A stretch of DNA of 8,719 bases from assembly GCA_902464345.1 (NCBI GenBank), contig CABQJA010000086.1, positions 1 through 8,719 of the forward strand, given 5' to 3'. Of the stretch, positions 7,597-8,719 are shown one piece after another. The translations under genes and the position numbers were made by a program. The stretch is from an uncultured Clostridium sp. (GTDB lineage: Bacteria; Bacillota; Clostridia; Lachnospirales; Lachnospiraceae). The first letter of the stretch is position 1. The number at the start of each line of letters is the position of its first letter. The notes below the pieces were generated by a model. It searched no databases. It was not told the origin of the DNA and was given only the letters and a program-made list of their open reading frames with translations.

Positions 7597-7972
7597 AAAT
7601 TGCGGTTTGATGAGGCAGCCTCTGCTCCGGTCATAAGTTAATGCAGGATTTAGTTATAGATGTTTATATGCCGCACATGAAATAAGGACAGAGGCTCCAT
7701 TTTCACTGTACTGAAATTCTGCCCGCAAGGAACCGAAGTCTGGTGCATGTCAATCCCACCTCATCAAATTCGGTTTGGGGAGATGAAAAACTGTAGTAGC
7801 CGGAGCTTCTGTCATATACTCCTGTGGGGCTCTAGAAGCACGTTGGCACTTAGGCTGTGTTCTTTACAGCCTTACGTGCCACTACGTGCTGGCAGATGCG
7901 AGAGCTTGCCACACAGGAGTCATATGACAAGAAGCGACGGTGTGGTGGAAACATCTGTACAAACCGCAAGTT
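7597..7972. repeat. Non-coding element bounded by inverted repeats: MITE-like or structured RNA
   Basis: This stretch of about 375 bp has no believable gene. TTGCGGTTTG (7600-7609) and CAAACCGCAA (7960-7969) are a perfect 10-bp inverted pair; with one mismatch the pair extends to 7597 and 7972. The right end stops two bases short of the nitroreductase stop codon. Inside, TTTGATGAGG (7606-7615) pairs with CCTCATCAAA (7759-7768) and GCCTCTG (7618-7624) with CAGAGGC (7689-7695). A second direct copy of the left end, lacking one G, is at 7765-7777 (CAAATTCGGTTTG). The right half is one long foldback (listed separately). I see no clear target-site duplication and no transposase, so a non-autonomous mobile element is plausible but unproven. 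A multi-domain structured RNA is the main alternative. Confidence 0.6.
7771..7966 (+). ncRNA. Candidate structured RNA: long interrupted hairpin
   Basis: The outer helix is CGGTTTG/CAAACCG (7771-7777 with 7960-7966) and AGATG/CATCT (7781-7785 with 7952-7956), with a 3x3 loop between. After a 14x11 bubble comes a 141-nt arm (7800-7940) of about 51 pairs: CCG/CGG, a GA/GA internal loop, GCTTCT/AGAAGC, GTCATAT/ATATGAC, ACTCCTGTG/CACAGGAGT, GG/CC, GCTCT/AGAGC, AGCACGT/ACGTGCT, TGGCAC/GTGCCA and GGCTGT/ACAGCC, with loop GTTCTTT. The bulges (A7929, C7921, A7911, TTG 7906-7908, CT 7882-7883) are all on the 3' arm. The plus strand is slightly favoured by the tandem GA pair, a G-U option in the 3x3 loop and a weak plus-strand promoter (7532-7559). 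The neighbouring genes are all on the minus strand. It could equally act as folded single-stranded DNA. No known family is recognised. Confidence 0.45.
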
Positions 7973-7973
7973 A

Positions 7974-8456
7974 TCAGTTACTCTGATTGTATGAATTAAA
8001 CCACGCTCTTTCTTCAAATGCTTTCTTTTGAGGATGTATCGGATCGCTTTCTGCTATACCAATAGGCAAAAAGCAGACCAACTCATAGCTCTCGGGCACG
8101 TTTAGTATCTGTGCCATTTTATCACAGATCCTGTCATCATCGGTAATATGCCCTTCATACCAACAACTTTGATAACCAAGCTCCACAATTGCAAGTAGCA
8201 TATTCTGGATCGCAGCTGAATAGTCCTGCACAGCAAAACATTTATCCCGATATGCATTGACCCTCTGTGTCAAAACGCAAATAGCAGCGGGAGCAGTTTC
8301 TCCAACAGGTGGTTCTATCACACTATGGAGTTGCTTCAATACGTCAGGATTATCAACCGCAATCAATGATGTAGTCTGTTTGTTGCATCCGGACGGAGCA
8401 TCAAGACCAGCTTGCATGATTTTTATTAAATCTTCCTTTGGGATGGGAATATCCAT
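7974..8456 (-). pseudogene. Nitroreductase-family protein, N-terminally truncated
   Basis: A 160-residue frame from ATG 8456 to TGA 7976-7974. Family members are FMN-dependent oxidoreductases that use NAD(P)H to reduce nitro compounds or quinones. The visible core is complete: PIPKEDLIKIM (4-14), APSGCNKQ (20-27), QDYSAAIQNMLLAI...GYQSCWYEGH (77-103), and a normal C terminus with FEERAWFN (147-154). What is missing is the opening 20-30 residues that in this family carry the RRSxR segment contacting the FMN phosphate. In-frame stops lie just upstream (TGA TGA, ending five codons before the ATG), so no longer form exists. The only ribosome-binding-like sequence is a weak GGAAA. It is probably inactive as an FMN enzyme, although a shortened product could still be made. 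The upstream sequence belongs to an unrelated fragment. Confidence 0.75.
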
Positions 8457-8566
8457 ATATTTCCATAAATCAGGTCATCACTCAGGCAAAACGTACTTGT
8501 CAATTCTTTACACCCCAGTAATTCACAATACTTCATATATAGGCGTTCAAAAATAAATCGTACCAG
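8453..8566 (-). pseudogene. Internal fragment of an ATC-hydrolase-like protein (tentative)
   Basis: One minus-strand frame is open from 8566, just after a stop at 8569-8567, and reads FERLYMKYCELLGC followed by KELTSTFCLSDDLIYGNIW. Past about 8453 it enters the nitroreductase DNA out of frame and stops at 8428-8426. The spacing of Cys and the FCLSDDL-YGN pattern resemble the C-terminal half of L-2-amino-thiazoline-4-carboxylic acid hydrolase-like proteins. This assignment is from memory and uncertain. The fragment has neither its beginning nor its usual RTQTLG...GG-CCDF ending, so it is a relic. Confidence 0.4.
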
Positions 8567-8572
8567 TCACTC

Positions 8573-8719
8573 TTATAAAAATGGTACCATATAGACCGGT
8601 ATGCAAAAAATATCCTGATCCTTACTCAAATCTTTCGTATAAACCAAGTACCTTTTCAGTATTCTTCCTGAATATTTTTCTGTAAATACATCAAGTGATT
8701 TATGTGTTTTATATCCCGA
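8573..8719 (-). CDS. ATPase with DUF4143-type C terminus (partial, C-terminal 48 residues)
   Basis: The frame runs from the window edge to TAA at 8575-8573. It reads SGYKTHKSLDVFTEKYSGR, then ILKRYLVYTKDLSKD, and ends in IPVYMVPFL. Full-length relatives are AAA-type ATPases of about 400-450 residues with an N-terminal P-loop and a C-terminal DUF4143 nuclease-like fold. They typically end with KSG...KSL, then a strand before YTKD, and close with LP-YM--FL. Only this last strand-helix-strand is present, so neither the ATPase core nor the start can be judged. Their role is poorly known; toxin-like or DNA-related roles have been suggested. The family call rests on a short tail. Confidence 0.6.
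   Translation of the reverse strand, partial: SGYKTHKSLDVFTEKYSGRILKRYLVYTKDLSKDQDIFCIPVYMVPFL

Noticed and set aside
7463..7600. T-box leader for proS
   Set aside because: The conserved T-box sequence and an antiterminator/terminator pair are absent. Only a 7-bp hairpin is present.
7800..7940. Integron attC site
   Set aside because: It has one-sided extrahelical bases, but there are no GTTRRRY/RYYYAAC core sites at the hairpin ends and no integrase or cassette array.
7771..7966. 6S RNA
   Set aside because: The length and central bubble are suggestive, but the closing stem is short, the terminal arm is far too long at 141 nt, and no 6S conserved elements are recognised.
7597..7972. CRISPR array
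   Set aside because: The repeated boxes are few, unevenly spaced and partly inverted. There is no regular repeat-spacer pattern and no cas gene.
7747..7986. Plus-strand open frame of 79 codons across the foldback
   Set aside because: It is produced by the inverted-repeat sequence itself, has no ribosome binding site, shows no family resemblance and overlaps the end of the nitroreductase frame.

Overview
The window looks like a chromosomal segment of an anaerobic, low-to-moderate G+C Firmicute, most likely a gut Lachnospiraceae-type Clostridium relative. The reasons are an archaeal/eukaryotic-type prolyl-tRNA synthetase of 477 residues, two large secreted proteins with a VxTGD-type wall-sorting tail in place of LPxTG, strong AGGAG ribosome binding sites, and fragments that resemble gene families common in that group. 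Taxonomy is inferred from protein style only. Every recognisable gene lies on the minus strand, so transcription runs from high to low coordinates.

Layout in transcription order: (i) 8573-8719, the last 48 codons of a DUF4143-type ATPase that enters from outside the window; (ii) 8453-8566, a short coding remnant that looks like part of an ATC-hydrolase-like protein and runs straight into (iii) 7974-8456, a nitroreductase-family frame that lacks the usual N-terminal FMN-binding segment. Items ii and iii look like two genes joined by a deletion. (iv) 7597-7972 is about 375 bp without a believable gene. It is bounded by inverted copies of TTGCGGTTTG and contains a 141-nt foldback with about 51 base pairs. 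(v) 7463-7596 holds a good proS promoter and a short leader hairpin. (vi) 6029-7462 is proS, closed by a strong intrinsic terminator at 5910-5952. (vii) 5721-5909 is an upstream region with an operator-like palindrome, a possible leader stem and a candidate promoter. (viii) 2862-5720 and 50-2830 are a two-gene operon of paralogous, sorted cell-surface proteins.

The two surface proteins share one plan: signal peptide, long beta-helix-like repeat region, a small Cys/His cluster, a conserved DLNGH strand, two beta-sandwich modules, a Ser/Thr-rich stalk, then the sorting tail. They probably stand on the cell wall as adhesin or glycan-contact stalks, but their ligand cannot be read from the sequence. 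proS is an independent housekeeping unit.

The most interesting part is the non-coding element at 7597-7972. It has nested and mutually exclusive inverted repeats and sits at a gene-decay junction. It could be a MITE-like or foldback mobile element, or a structured RNA. Its layout recalls a retron msr-msd, but no reverse transcriptase gene is in the window.
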